Source: Alphaproteobacteria bacterium (GTDB lineage Bacteria; Pseudomonadota; Alphaproteobacteria; UBA9219; RFNS01). From it: a stretch of 64,000 nucleotides of DNA. The stretch is from assembly GCA_016124955.1 (NCBI GenBank), contig WGMR01000006.1:124001-188000 (forward strand), written 5' to 3'. Made by a program: the position numbers and the translations under genes. The notes beneath the pieces were generated by a model that was given only the letters and a program-made list of their open reading frames with translations, was not told the origin of the DNA and did no database searches. This document shows positions 1 to 9,059 of this stretch, piece after piece (positions within the stretch are counted from its first letter, which is position 1; the number at the start of each line of letters is the position of its first letter).

Positions 1-295
1 CATAGATCGCATAATTGATGCAGGCGCCGACGGCGTTTGCCGCCACGAACTTCGCCCACTGCCGCAATGCGGGATCGGTCGAAGGAATATCGCGGAAGGT
101 CAGCGCGCGGTTGAGCGCCCAGGTTACGAAGGAAGCCGAGAAGAAGGAAAGTACGCGCCCGAAATAAGGCCCGGCACCCAGCAGTTCGGTCACCACCCAA
201 AGCGCGGCCATATCGGCGAACATGCCGATCGCACCGCAACCGGTAAATGTAGCGAACTGCCGCAAGGTTTGGTGGCGCAGCAGCTTACCGATCAT
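1..295 (-). CDS. GtrA family membrane protein (partial, 3' end outside window)
   Basis: Reading the minus strand from ATG at 295 gives MIGKLLRHQTLRQFATFTGC, followed by hydrophobic stretches and a conserved-looking segment near the window edge (KFVAANAVGACINYAIY). This matches the first half of GtrA/PF04138 proteins, four-helix membrane proteins thought to move or flip undecaprenyl-linked sugars made by a partner GT2 enzyme. The start lies inside the 3' end of that GT2 gene (11-bp overlap), so the two are probably co-translated. The frame is open to base 1 and the C-terminal half is not visible. Confidence 0.85.
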   Translation of the reverse strand, partial: MIGKLLRHQTLRQFATFTGCGAIGMFADMAALWVVTELLGAGPYFGRVLSFFSASFVTWALNRALTFRDIPSTDPALRQWAKFVAANAVGACINYAIY

Positions 296-1247
296 CACGT
301 GCGCCGGGTGCGGGAACGTTCAGATAACGCATGCGCTTCATTTCCATTCTGCCGCGCGTGACGGTATCGAGGATCATGCCGCAAGCAAGGCTAAGGAAGG
401 CCATGATCATCAGCCCGGTCGATAAAATCGCCGTCGGCATGCGGGGCACGAGGCCGGTTTCAAGGAATTCAACCACAATCGGCGCCGCAAGCACGACCGA
501 GATAAAGGCAAATAGCGCCGCCAGCAGGCCGAAGAATATCAGAGGCTTTTCTTCCTTCACCAGCACAATGATGGTCCAGAGGATACGGAACCCGTCGCGG
601 AAGGTGCTGAGCTTGCTGGCCGAACCGACGGGCCGTTCCTTGTACGGCGTCGGTATTTCTGCGATCGGCATGCGCAATTCAAGCGCATGGACGGTAAATT
701 CGGTTTCCGTTTCAAAACCGGCCGCGAGCGCGGGAAAGGATTTAACAAAACGGCGCGAAAATATGCGATAGCCCGAAAGCATATCCTTGAAGCGGTTACC
801 GAAAATCCAGGCGACCATGCCCGTCAGCATCACATTGCCGAAACGGTGGCCGGGGCGATAAGCTTTTTGTCCGCCCGCGGCGCGCGCACCGTTGACCATA
901 TCGAGCTGCCCTTCGACCAGCGTCTCGACCATGCGCGGCGCCGAGGCCGGGTCATATGTATCGTCGCCATCCACCAGAACATAAATATCGGCTTCGACAT
1001 CGGCGAACATGCGACGCACCACATTGCCCTTGCCGCGCAGGCTTTCCGCCCGCACAACCGCGCCGGCGGCGCGGGCCAGTTCGGCCGTGCGATCGGTCGA
1101 GTTATTGTCATAGACATAAACGGTGGCCGAAGGCAGCGCGCGGCGGAAATCATCCACCACCTTGCCGATGGCGGCTTCTTCGTTATGGCACGGCACCAGA
1201 ACGGCGATGCGGAGGTGGGAAGGAAGGCGGACGGCGGGGTCTGTCAT
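285..1247 (-). CDS. GT2 polyprenyl-phosphate glycosyltransferase (GtrB/DPM1-like)
   Basis: 320 residues. The N-terminal two thirds is a GT-A domain: IAVLVPCHNEEAAIGKVV near residue 14, DNNSTDRT near 48 and the metal-binding VLVDGDDTYDP near 90. Two hydrophobic segments follow at about 236-260 and 272-295, the arrangement of GtrB/DPM1-type enzymes that load a sugar onto a polyprenyl phosphate at the inner face of the cytoplasmic membrane. The overlapping downstream GtrA gene supports a lipid-carrier sugar step for surface glycan decoration. The sugar cannot be read from sequence. The start at 1247 gives the full GT-A N-terminus; its Shine-Dalgarno is weak. Confidence 0.85.
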   Translation of the reverse strand: MTDPAVRLPSHLRIAVLVPCHNEEAAIGKVVDDFRRALPSATVYVYDNNSTDRTAELARAAGAVVRAESLRGKGNVVRRMFADVEADIYVLVDGDDTYDPASAPRMVETLVEGQLDMVNGARAAGGQKAYRPGHRFGNVMLTGMVAWIFGNRFKDMLSGYRIFSRRFVKSFPALAAGFETETEFTVHALELRMPIAEIPTPYKERPVGSASKLSTFRDGFRILWTIIVLVKEEKPLIFFGLLAALFAFISVVLAAPIVVEFLETGLVPRMPTAILSTGLMIMAFLSLACGMILDTVTRGRMEMKRMRYLNVPAPGARDDR

Positions 1248-1259
1248 GCCGGTAGCCTA

Positions 1260-2903
1260 TCAGAGCTTTTGCACATCGCACAATATGGGGGCTTCGTAGA
1301 GGTTGTCTTCCATATCGCGGCAACTGGCGGGGTCGGCGCGAAGGCCGAAATGCGCCAGCGCGCCGTTCCCGAGATCGACCTGCCAGCGCGGAATAAGCAG
1401 CAGGAACGCGCCGCCCGCCGCCTTGTGCGCTTCAAGCCGCTGGCGGATCACCTTATTGATCCCCTTATCCTCGCCCGGCAGCGCAAAGTTGCTTTCCACG
1501 CGCACAACGGGCATAGCGGGCGGGAAGAAGGTCGCGACATAGCTGTAGGGTTCCTTCCCCGCCATCAAAAGCATGGTGTTTTCCGGGTTTTCCACGGTCG
1601 GTACGGTCACGCGCGCGAAATCGCGGTTCCAGCCTTCAAGCCGGCCCCAATCTCCCGGCTGTACGCTGCAGGCGGCCACAAGCAACAGGCCCATAGCGAG
1701 CAGAGATTTGGTTTTCGGCGCAAGCGGCAACAGCCCGATCGCAAACACGATGCCAAGCGGCGCCAACATTTCAAGCGGCACGAGATAACGATAGATGCCA
1801 AACATCAAAACCCAGAACGCGTAAGCTATCGCAGCAAACCAAAGCACGAAGTGCGCGGGTTGCGGCGGCATGATGATCTGTGCGCTATCACGCCCGCGGC
1901 CTGCGACCAGCGCGATCAGGGCGCAGACAGGCAAAAGCGCGTACAGCATGGGAATGCGCCAATCGCGCCACGGAATTTCGCCAACCAGTTCCGGTGCGGC
2001 GGCGAAGCGGAACGGAAACAGCAACACGTCCCAAAAACCGTAAGGCACGAATTTGATATCGCGCGCGCTGACCGGCGGCGCGAAAGGGGAGCCGAACAGA
2101 TCGTTGAAATAGGGAAAAACCGGGCTGCCGTAATGCACGTATAAAAACCAAGACCATGCGCCGTGCGCAACAACAACCCCGGCGGTGATGCCAAGCCCGC
2201 ATAAGAAGGCCAGTCGGAAACGCCGCAAGAACGGCCCGGAAAACGCGAAGCAGGCGGCCACCAGCGCAACGCAAAACCCCACAGCCGTAAGCTTCAGCCC
2301 CATCGCCAGCCCGGCGGGCAGCCCGCACAGCAAGGCAAGCGGCAGCGCCCGCGCCATGGGCGCATAAAAAAGCCTTTCATGATGCGTCACGACAAGCAGC
2401 AGGGAACCAAGGATGCCGATGCTGGTAATATTATCATTGAAGGTGGTGCCAAGCTGCGCGAGCCCGCCGCCGCCAAGCATACCGAGCAAGGCGAGTGCAG
2501 CAGCGGCCAGCACACGGCGGCGCGGGCTGGGCACCAGCACAAGGCTGTAGGCCAGCAGAAACAACAGAACGGCGTTTAAGCCCTGCGCCGCCCCAAGCGC
2601 AAACCCGACCACCATGCCGGGCAGCGCACGCGCCATCAGATAGAACGGCACATCAAGCAACGGGTTATAGAAAAACGGTGTCTGCGAGGGCAATACATCG
2701 AACCCGTGGCGACCGTTCAGCAACGCATAGGCATTGTACCAATGATAGTTGCGCAGATCCCAGTTGGCATCCTGCCCGAGCGTCAATGCAAGCAGCCCGA
2801 ACAGAACCGGAAAGGCGAACATGAGAAGATTCGCGAGCCGCCGCGCACCGGTACGCGGCGGCGGAAGCAGCGCAAAGACCGGTAAATGTGCGGCACCGGC
2901 CAT
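1260..2903 (-). CDS. Polytopic membrane protein, possible GT-C glycosyltransferase
   Basis: 547 residues with about ten or more hydrophobic segments. A polar loop after the first segment carries an acidic/aromatic stretch (NWDLRNYHWYN, about residues 67-77), and a large non-membrane segment lies near the C-terminus. First extracytoplasmic loops of this kind with an acidic residue occur in GT-C glycosyltransferases (GT87/DUF2029-like). The gene lies 12 bp upstream of the GT2/GtrA pair on the same strand, which suggests a glycan enzyme using a polyprenyl-linked donor. I do not recognise a specific family; the GT-C call is inference from topology and neighbours. Confidence 0.55.
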   Translation of the reverse strand: MAGAAHLPVFALLPPPRTGARRLANLLMFAFPVLFGLLALTLGQDANWDLRNYHWYNAYALLNGRHGFDVLPSQTPFFYNPLLDVPFYLMARALPGMVVGFALGAAQGLNAVLLFLLAYSLVLVPSPRRRVLAAAALALLGMLGGGGLAQLGTTFNDNITSIGILGSLLLVVTHHERLFYAPMARALPLALLCGLPAGLAMGLKLTAVGFCVALVAACFAFSGPFLRRFRLAFLCGLGITAGVVVAHGAWSWFLYVHYGSPVFPYFNDLFGSPFAPPVSARDIKFVPYGFWDVLLFPFRFAAAPELVGEIPWRDWRIPMLYALLPVCALIALVAGRGRDSAQIIMPPQPAHFVLWFAAIAYAFWVLMFGIYRYLVPLEMLAPLGIVFAIGLLPLAPKTKSLLAMGLLLVAACSVQPGDWGRLEGWNRDFARVTVPTVENPENTMLLMAGKEPYSYVATFFPPAMPVVRVESNFALPGEDKGINKVIRQRLEAHKAAGGAFLLLIPRWQVDLGNGALAHFGLRADPASCRDMEDNLYEAPILCDVQKL

Positions 2904-2912
2904 GGAAGGGGC

Positions 2913-3494
2913 TTAGCGCAAAATGCCGCGCAGATGCGCCTGGATATTTTGCTGCATCTGGGTGTTCAGATCCGCCATCATGTTATTGAGCATAACTTTC
3001 CAGGCCGCAGCGCGCTCATACGGTTCGGAATCTTCGGGCAACGTGATAAAACGGGAAACAGATGCGCTGGCATAGCCGCTATAGCCGTCATCCGGCACTT
3101 CGGCATTCACGGCCAGCTCAAGCTTGCCGATCCATTTTTCCGCCTGCTGGCGCTTGAACATGGCATCGAAGCCCTTGTCGCGCGACAATGTCTCGCGCTT
3201 CACTTCGGCCACATTGATCAGCACGGTGGCATAGCCCTTGTAGCCGACGGCCTTGATCCTGTCGCCCACCCATTGCTGCACGGCGTCTTCCAAGGTCGGC
3301 TTCAGCAAATGGCCGATATAGGGCGGCTGTTCCGGCGTCTGCACCGCGTTGCTAACCGTGCTGACGCGCGCGACATTCAGGTCGATTGTGCCGAGCGAGG
3401 AATAATCGAGCTTTTGCGGTGGCGGCGCGGGCGCGGGTTCCGTGGAACAGGCGGCGAGAAGCAGAACGAGCGAAGCGGCGAGAATCTGGCGCAT
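2913..3494 (-). CDS. Predicted lipoprotein of unknown function
   Basis: 193 residues. The N-terminus is a lipoprotein signal, MRQILAASLVLLLAAC, with the lipobox Cys at residue 16, then a Pro/Ala-rich linker. The mature part is a soluble mixed alpha/beta domain without a recognised motif. The start has a good Shine-Dalgarno (GGAG, 6 nt upstream of ATG). It lies 9 bp upstream of the polytopic membrane gene on the same strand. Lipidation and export are clear from sequence; the function is unknown. Confidence 0.75.
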   Translation of the reverse strand: MRQILAASLVLLLAACSTEPAPAPPPQKLDYSSLGTIDLNVARVSTVSNAVQTPEQPPYIGHLLKPTLEDAVQQWVGDRIKAVGYKGYATVLINVAEVKRETLSRDKGFDAMFKRQQAEKWIGKLELAVNAEVPDDGYSGYASASVSRFITLPEDSEPYERAAAWKVMLNNMMADLNTQMQQNIQAHLRGILR

Positions 3495-3562
3495 GGCAAT
3501 CTCCGGGAGGCTGGGCCACCATATTATGCGGCTGCGCCAAACTTACAAGGGATTGCGGCAAT

Positions 3563-4498
3563 TTAAGGGCTGGCGGGGTTATCTGCGTCCGCGAACAGCG
3601 CTGCGCGCTGCGCGGCATCGAAACTGTAGGTGGCATTACAAAACTGGCACGTGATGGTTACGAGGCTGCCTTCCACCATATCTTCGACCGCCTTGCGCCC
3701 GAACATACGCAGCGTGCCGTTGACACGATCGCCGCAATTGCATTTGTGCCTGAGATTATGGGGGTCGAAAACGCGCACGCCGTCTTCATGGAACAGGCGA
3801 AACAAAAGGTCGTTGGCGGCGATGCTGCGTTCGGTCATCTCGCTCACGCTGCACGTGCCCATCAGAAGCATGGCGCGGTGCCAGTCATCTTCTTCCGTGC
3901 TGCCCGGCGGCGGGCGGGGTGCACCGCCTTCGCGCGGGATTTGCTGCAGCATCAGCGCGCCGCCGCGCCATGCGTTATCAGCGCCTTCACTGGCACCCGC
4001 GATGATGCCGGTGGGAATTTGTTCCGACTGGCGGAAATAATACTGCGTGGCTTCGGCAATGGTGCTGCCGCGCAACTCCACGATGCCTTGATAGGTATCG
4101 CGCCCGGGGCGGTTGCCCTGATCGACCGTGAAGGAAAGATAGCCGCGACCGAGCAGGCCGACGCCCGCATCGCCCATCTTCGCCACCGCATCGTGATCGA
4201 ATTGCGCATAGGCGCGCACATCCCCTTCGCTGCTGACATCGACGACGAGCAGCGTGACCGGCCCGTCTCCCTTCGATTGCAGCGTGAATTTGCCGACATA
4301 TTTAAGCGCAAAAGCGAGCGCGACCGCCACGGCGGTGGTTTCGGCCAGAAGCCGCGCAACCGGCATGGGGTAGGCATGCTTTTTCAGGATGGCATCGAGC
4401 GCAGGACCAAGACGAACGAGGCGGCCGCGCAGATGGCTGCTTTCGATCTGGAACGGCTGCACAAGGTCGTCGGCCATATTTGATACGACGGATGGCAT
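3563..4498 (-). CDS. hslO: Redox-regulated chaperone Hsp33
   Basis: 311 residues. The N-terminal Hsp33 fold begins with DLVQPFQIE, and the C-terminal zinc switch is visible as CNC (HKCNCGDRV, about residue 237) and CQFC (about 270), the CxC...CxxC arrangement whose oxidation releases zinc and turns on holdase activity in the cytoplasm. Length is close to the family norm of about 290-300. A second in-frame ATG at 4477 (MADDLVQPF) is a plausible alternative start. The DUF2125 gene starts divergently at 4611, and a CtrA-like element with one mismatch, TTAG-N7-TTAA, sits at 4523-4537. Confidence 0.93.
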   Translation of the reverse strand: MPSVVSNMADDLVQPFQIESSHLRGRLVRLGPALDAILKKHAYPMPVARLLAETTAVAVALAFALKYVGKFTLQSKGDGPVTLLVVDVSSEGDVRAYAQFDHDAVAKMGDAGVGLLGRGYLSFTVDQGNRPGRDTYQGIVELRGSTIAEATQYYFRQSEQIPTGIIAGASEGADNAWRGGALMLQQIPREGGAPRPPPGSTEEDDWHRAMLLMGTCSVSEMTERSIAANDLLFRLFHEDGVRVFDPHNLRHKCNCGDRVNGTLRMFGRKAVEDMVEGSLVTITCQFCNATYSFDAAQRAALFADADNPASP

Positions 4499-4610
4499 GC
4501 GGTAATTGTAACCGTATGAAAGTTAGACTTGAGTTAACGACGGGAAACAGCCGGTATTATAGTTTTTTCCAACCTTGCACCGCAAGCCAAAGCATTGCAC
4601 TCTGGCCAGC

Positions 4611-5528
4611 ATGGCCAAGAAATTTATGCCTTTCCTCATTAAAACCGCCTGCGCGGTCGCTTTGGCATGGACTTGCCTGTGGTTTGCCGCCGCACATGTA
4701 AGCGAGAACGCGGTCGCCGATTTCGCGCTGCGCGAAGCGCGCGCCGGCAATACCGTATCCTATGAAATAACCGGTAAAAGCGGGTTCCCGTGGCGCGTAA
4801 CTTTCAACCTCGCCAATGTCACCTGGCACAACGGGCGCGGCTTCGATCTTGAAAGCGAAACGTTGCAGATCGGCGTTTCGCCGTGGAACTGGTGGCGCTT
4901 CCGCGTCACGTCAGACAAGCCGCTGACACTGGCCGCGCCGTTGCTTGGCAATGCCGTCGTTATCAAGGCCCATGCCGGCAGCCTCGGTTTCCTGCTCGAT
5001 CTTTCGGACGCAGCGGCATGGCAACCGGCGCTTGCGCGCGGCAACGGGCTACGGCTTGAACTTGCAGCCACCGCCTTGACCTTTCCCGGCGGCGGCATAC
5101 CCGGCGGCGCTATCGAACGGCTCGCGCTCGCGTTGCATTTCACCGGCGGCCTGCCGCGCGGCGCGGCCGCCGAGCTTGGGGCGTGGCGCGACAATGGCGG
5201 AACCATCGAAATTGAAAGCATCGCGCTTGAACGCGGCGCGCTGCGCTTGCTGGCGGACGGCACTATCGCACTTGACCGCAACCTGCAGCCGGAAGGCGCG
5301 TTGGGGAGCAAGATCACGGGTTTTCAGGAAGCGGTTGACGATCTTGTAGCGGGCGGCACGATGGACCGCACGCTGGGCGGCGTCGTGAAAGGCGCACTGC
5401 TGCTGTTCAGCAAACCGGATAAGGAAACCGGCATGCAAACGGTTGACGCCCCGATCACGGTGCAGAACCGCTCGCTTTACATCGGGCCGATAGCGGTGCT
5501 GAAGCTGCCCGAACTGCAATGGCCCTAG
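4611..5528 (+). CDS. DUF2125 family membrane-anchored protein
   Basis: 305 residues from ATG 4611 (MAKKFMPFLIKTACAVALAW), where a hydrophobic N-terminal anchor or signal of about residues 7-28 begins; an upstream in-frame ATG at 4575 would put 12 unlikely residues before it. The rest is a beta-rich extracytoplasmic domain with W-rich patches (SPWNWWRF, about residue 93), as in alphaproteobacterial DUF2125 proteins. These resemble AsmA-like lipid-transport folds, but no activity is established. Probably periplasmic. The next gene runs convergently with a 9-bp gap. Confidence 0.75.
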   Translation: MAKKFMPFLIKTACAVALAWTCLWFAAAHVSENAVADFALREARAGNTVSYEITGKSGFPWRVTFNLANVTWHNGRGFDLESETLQIGVSPWNWWRFRVTSDKPLTLAAPLLGNAVVIKAHAGSLGFLLDLSDAAAWQPALARGNGLRLELAATALTFPGGGIPGGAIERLALALHFTGGLPRGAAAELGAWRDNGGTIEIESIALERGALRLLADGTIALDRNLQPEGALGSKITGFQEAVDDLVAGGTMDRTLGGVVKGALLLFSKPDKETGMQTVDAPITVQNRSLYIGPIAVLKLPELQWP

Positions 5529-5537
5529 AAAAACCCG

Positions 5538-6131
5538 TTAGGTGACGGCGGGCGCGGCGGCAAGAATGCGGCGGCGCAGCAGCAGCGTAATCACCATGCC
5601 AACCTCGAACACAATGATATAAGCGCAGCTGAATACGGTCGCGAAGTTATAATTTTCGATGGCCATGATGGCGAGTATGTATTTTATGGCACAAAGCAAA
5701 TATGTAAGCGCCGCTTCTTCCTGCGGCTTGCTCCATGATTTGCGGAAAGTCGGCGCGTAGGAAACGATATCGACGATAAAGATAAGAATGAGCGCGCCGG
5801 TCGGGTCATCGGTCAGATACCAGAGCGGCAGCGCCATCAACCCGATGACAAGGCACACCCAATCGCTGCGCGTGATGTTCTTTTCGCCCCTGAACAGGGC
5901 CAGCACGCACACGATGCCGCAGCAAATAAAAGTGATGCCCATCGTCCAGGCACCCGGCCCCGCGCCTTCCAGGAATTGCGCGATCACGACGATCAGCGCG
6001 TTGAGCGACCACATACCCCATGAAAATACATGCGGCTTGCACGTCCCGCGCGCGATGCCGAAAAAATAGGGCACATAGCTGGCAATGCCCGTAATGACGG
6101 CGGCCAGACCCAGCGTTTCCTTAAGGTCCAT
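5538..6131 (-). CDS. PQ-loop/SWEET-like seven-helix membrane protein
   Basis: 197 residues with about seven transmembrane helices. Two related halves are visible: one opening with GIASYVPYFFGIARGTCKPH (about residue 16) and a second with DIVSYAPTFRKSWSKPQEEA (about 120). The repeat motif (SYxPxF...KP) resembles the PQ-loop of SWEET, SemiSWEET and related carriers. It starts 10 bp after tyrC on the same strand, so it may share that transcript. A transport role for a small metabolite is inference; no substrate can be read. Confidence 0.5.
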   Translation of the reverse strand: MDLKETLGLAAVITGIASYVPYFFGIARGTCKPHVFSWGMWSLNALIVVIAQFLEGAGPGAWTMGITFICCGIVCVLALFRGEKNITRSDWVCLVIGLMALPLWYLTDDPTGALILIFIVDIVSYAPTFRKSWSKPQEEAALTYLLCAIKYILAIMAIENYNFATVFSCAYIIVFEVGMVITLLLRRRILAAAPAVT

Positions 6132-6141
6132 GAGGAGCCGC

Positions 6142-7062
6142 CTATTTGCCGGGCTTCAGTTTCTGGTCTTCCGGCACATGCTGTTTTGCGTCCACAATAC
6201 CGCGGCGGATCGCGCGCGTGCGCGTGAACAGATTGAAAAGCTTGTCGCCCTCGCCATGGCGGATCGCGCGTTGCAGCGCGGTCAGATCCTCGCTGAAGCG
6301 CTGGATCATTTCCAGCACCGCTTCGCGGTTGTTGAGAAACACATCGCGCCACATGGTCGGGTCACTGGCGGCTATGCGCGTGAAATCGCGGAAACCGCTG
6401 GCAGAATAACGGATCACTTCGGTTTTGATATCGTCGGCCAGATCGGTCGCCGTACCCACGATAGTGTAGGCGATCAGATGCGGCAGATGCGAGGTGATGG
6501 CGAACACCTTGTCATGGTGCACGGCTTCCATGGCCTCGACCGTCGCGCCGCAGCGCGCCCACATTTCCGTTACCTTCTCCACCGCCGCCTTGTCCGTGCC
6601 CGGCGGCGGCGTAAGGATGCAATAACGCCCTTCGAACAGTTCCGCGAACCCGGCATCGGGACCCGAATTTTCCGTACCCGCAATCGGGTGCGCCGGCACG
6701 AAATGCACGCCCTTCGGAAGATGCGGCGCAACATCGCGGATCACCGATTGCTTGGTCGAACCCGTATCCACCACTATCGCACCCGGCTTCAGCGCCTGCG
6801 CGATATCGGCCGCAACCGCACCCATGGCGCTGACCGGCACGCCAAGCACAACAAGATCGGCATCGCGCACGGCTTCGGCATTGCTGCCCGTTACATGGTC
6901 GCCTAAACCGCGGGCGCGGGCGCGCTCCACATGATCCGGGTTTGCGTCGCCGATGGTTATGGTGCCGGCCATACCGTGCTTACGCAGCCCAAGCGCCAGC
7001 GAAGAGCCGATCAGACCGATGCCGACAAGCGCGACCTTGTTAAACAGCGACTGGTTCGGCAT
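6142..7062 (-). CDS. tyrC: Prephenate/arogenate dehydrogenase (TyrA/TyrC family)
   Basis: 306 residues. The N-terminal Rossmann fold shows VALVGIGLIGSSLALGLR; the prephenate-dehydrogenase helical domain carries HPIAGTENSGPDAG (about residue 125) and SHLPHLIAY (about 190). It catalyses NAD(P)-dependent oxidative decarboxylation toward tyrosine in the cytoplasm. The ATG at 7062 is preceded by AGGA at 6-7 nt and is preferred over a longer frame starting at 7095. It overlaps the hisC end by 23 bp, so hisC and tyrC look co-translated, and an upstream chorismate mutase completes an aromatic block. Prephenate versus arogenate preference is not readable. Confidence 0.93.
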   Translation of the reverse strand: MPNQSLFNKVALVGIGLIGSSLALGLRKHGMAGTITIGDANPDHVERARARGLGDHVTGSNAEAVRDADLVVLGVPVSAMGAVAADIAQALKPGAIVVDTGSTKQSVIRDVAPHLPKGVHFVPAHPIAGTENSGPDAGFAELFEGRYCILTPPPGTDKAAVEKVTEMWARCGATVEAMEAVHHDKVFAITSHLPHLIAYTIVGTATDLADDIKTEVIRYSASGFRDFTRIAASDPTMWRDVFLNNREAVLEMIQRFSEDLTALQRAIRHGEGDKLFNLFTRTRAIRRGIVDAKQHVPEDQKLKPGK

Positions 7063-8149
7063 GGCTTTCCTGTTCAAGGAACTGGTTGATCGCACCCATA
7101 AGCTTTTTCATCTGGTCTTCGAGCCCGATTGTGATGCGCACATGGGAAGCGAGTTTATAACCGTTCATGGGACGAATTTGTATTTTCTGCGCGGCAAGGT
7201 GTTTAAGCAGCGCCCCGGCGCGTTCGGGGCTGCCGAAATCCACGAGCACAAAATTGCACACGCTCGGGCACACCTTGATGCTGTTGCGCGCCGAAAGTTC
7301 ACGCACCAACCAATCGCGCCACTGTGCGTTATGCGCAACCGAACGGCGGATAAAATCCTTATCCTGCAGTGCGGCGATGGCGGCGGCGGCGGCGGGCATG
7401 GCGATATTGAAGGGCTGCCGCAGCTTGCCAAGCACATCGATGATGTTTTTCTGACCATAAGCCCAGCCGACACGCAGCCCGCCAAGCCCGAATATTTTCG
7501 AGAAGGTGCGCAGCACGACAACATTCGGGTGCTTGCGCGCAAGCGCGATGCCGTCGCTATAATCCGCAGCCGTGACATATTCCGTATAGGCGGCATCGAG
7601 CGCCAACACCACATGCGGCGGAACAGCCGCATGCAAGCGCTCAACTTCGGTCGCCGTAATATAGGAACCCGTGGGGTTGTTCGGGTTGGCAAGAAAGATA
7701 ACTTTCGTGCGCGGCGTGATCGCGGCGATCATGGCATCGACATCGGTGCGCAGATCGTGTTCGGGCGCCGCCACGGGCGTGGCCGAAGCCGCCCGCGCCG
7801 CAACCGGGTAAACCCCGAAGCCATACTGGCTGTACAAAACCTCGTCGCCCTGCCCGGCATAGCCGCGCGCGATCTGAAGGATAAGATCGTCCGAGCCCGT
7901 ACCGCAAACAATGTTGTCCGCTTCCAGGCCATGTGCCTCCGCAAGCGCATGACGCAAATCGCAGTAGGCGATATCGGGGTAGCAATGCAGCTTGGCAGCC
8001 GCCGCGTTGTAGGCTTCGATCGCTTTCGGGCTGGGGCCAAACGCGCCTTCGTTGAAAGAAAGGCGGATTGCGCCCTCTTCCTTGCATGCAAGATTGATGC
8101 TGTAGGGCTTAAGGTTCTCTACGAATTCCAGCGCCTTTGGTCCGACCAC
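7040..8149 (-). CDS. hisC: Histidinol-phosphate/aromatic aminotransferase
   Basis: A fold-type I PLP enzyme. Motifs: FNEGAFGPSP near the N-terminus, FLANPNNPTGSYI mid-protein, and the PLP lysine in RTFSKIFGLGGLRVGWAYG. The open frame extends upstream to 8254, but that part overlaps the chorismate mutase end and looks non-coding. I prefer GTG at 8149: GGAG sits exactly 6 nt upstream, giving 369 residues, the usual HisC length; ATG 8245 is the alternative. Lying between chorismate mutase and tyrC, it probably also transaminates aromatic keto acids, as known for such HisC proteins. Confidence 0.88.
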   Translation of the reverse strand: MVGPKALEFVENLKPYSINLACKEEGAIRLSFNEGAFGPSPKAIEAYNAAAAKLHCYPDIAYCDLRHALAEAHGLEADNIVCGTGSDDLILQIARGYAGQGDEVLYSQYGFGVYPVAARAASATPVAAPEHDLRTDVDAMIAAITPRTKVIFLANPNNPTGSYITATEVERLHAAVPPHVVLALDAAYTEYVTAADYSDGIALARKHPNVVVLRTFSKIFGLGGLRVGWAYGQKNIIDVLGKLRQPFNIAMPAAAAAIAALQDKDFIRRSVAHNAQWRDWLVRELSARNSIKVCPSVCNFVLVDFGSPERAGALLKHLAAQKIQIRPMNGYKLASHVRITIGLEDQMKKLMGAINQFLEQESHAEPVAV

Positions 8150-8184
8150 TTCCTGCTCCGCGCGTCTTTCGACGGGTCCTGTTC

Positions 8185-8201
8185 GGGGCGATAACCGCCC
8201 C
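8185..8201 (-). other. GC hairpin between chorismate mutase and hisC
   Basis: A perfect inverted repeat, GGGGCG-ATAAC-CGCCCC, lies in the short spacer after the chorismate mutase stop and before the preferred hisC start. No T-run follows, so it may be an mRNA stability or processing element rather than a terminator. Confidence 0.4.
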
Positions 8202-8219
8202 CTTGGTTGTTTTCCGGGG

Positions 8220-9059
8220 TTATGTCCGCCCGACGGGCATAGCATAGCCGCCAATCACTGTCAGGTCAGCATCGGCGATACCGAGCGCGCCCGCTAATTT
8301 GTGCAGCCGAGCATCGGCGGCATCGAACAGCCCGCGGCAAGTAAGTAAATATGCGGTTTTGCGGCCTTTTTTATGGGTTAAGACCCCGTCCAACGCCAGC
8401 CCGCAACGTTTTGCAGCCGCCCGCACGGCAGCCATCGCGTGCGCCGATACCACAACAACAAGCGTACGATCCTTCCCCGTCGGGCCACAAACAAGCCGGC
8501 TGATAAAAAGCGCGCCGCGTGTATCGCCGCGCGCATTGGTTTTCATCCCTGCCACGTAAGGCAGCCCCATATAGACCTTAAGGTCCCTGTGCCGCGTCAG
8601 CAACGTCCACCACGGCGTCCGCTCCCCCTGCTGCGGCAAGGGAACCATCGCGACCGTCGCCTTGTGCGCCGCCACCGCGCCAATCGCAGCCGCCGCGCTC
8701 GGGACCGCGCGCAACGGCACAGAGCTGCCGAAGAAATCGCGCGCGCTATCCCACAGGCTGCGCGCGTTGTCAGGTTCCGTCACCGCGATCGTGAAACGCT
8801 GTTCCTGCAAGGTGAAGGCCGGGATCATTTCCCGCCAAAGCCTGACGATCAGTTCGGCAGGCAGATAGCCGCGCGGACGGCGCAGCAGATCGCGTATCAT
8901 GGTGACTTCGCGGGCAGGGCGTATATGCACCGCCTTCGTATCCTTTTGGGCGCGCACTTTGTGTATGACGGCGGCGCGGCGTACCAGCGTGGCGTGCAAT
9001 TCGGCATCGATCTTATCGATTTGCGCGCGCAGCTGCTTCAATTTGGGTTTATCGCTCAT
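8220..9059 (-). CDS. Chorismate mutase (AroQ domain) with C-terminal dehydratase-like region
   Basis: 279 residues from ATG 9059 (MSDKPKLKQLRAQIDKIDAE). The first 90 residues are an AroQ helical domain: RAQIDKIDAEL, then KDTKAVHIRPAREVTMIRDL and AELIVRLWREMI, which places the substrate-binding Arg/Lys residues. The remaining ~180 residues resemble a degenerate prephenate-dehydratase/periplasmic-binding fold (ITVAxTE-like RFTIAVTEPDNA, then VAMVPLP), without the Thr-Arg-Phe dehydratase signature that I could identify. Followed by hisC and tyrC, so the cluster runs from chorismate toward tyrosine. The C-terminal assignment is inference. Confidence 0.8.
   Translation of the reverse strand: MSDKPKLKQLRAQIDKIDAELHATLVRRAAVIHKVRAQKDTKAVHIRPAREVTMIRDLLRRPRGYLPAELIVRLWREMIPAFTLQEQRFTIAVTEPDNARSLWDSARDFFGSSVPLRAVPSAAAAIGAVAAHKATVAMVPLPQQGERTPWWTLLTRHRDLKVYMGLPYVAGMKTNARGDTRGALFISRLVCGPTGKDRTLVVVVSAHAMAAVRAAAKRCGLALDGVLTHKKGRKTAYLLTCRGLFDAADARLHKLAGALGIADADLTVIGGYAMPVGRT

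Noticed and set aside
687-2144. Long plus-strand open frame antisense to the GT2 and membrane protein genes
   Set aside because: It is rich in His/Arg/Gly/Ala, typical of antisense frames in GC-rich DNA, and the opposite strand holds genes with recognisable motifs or signals.
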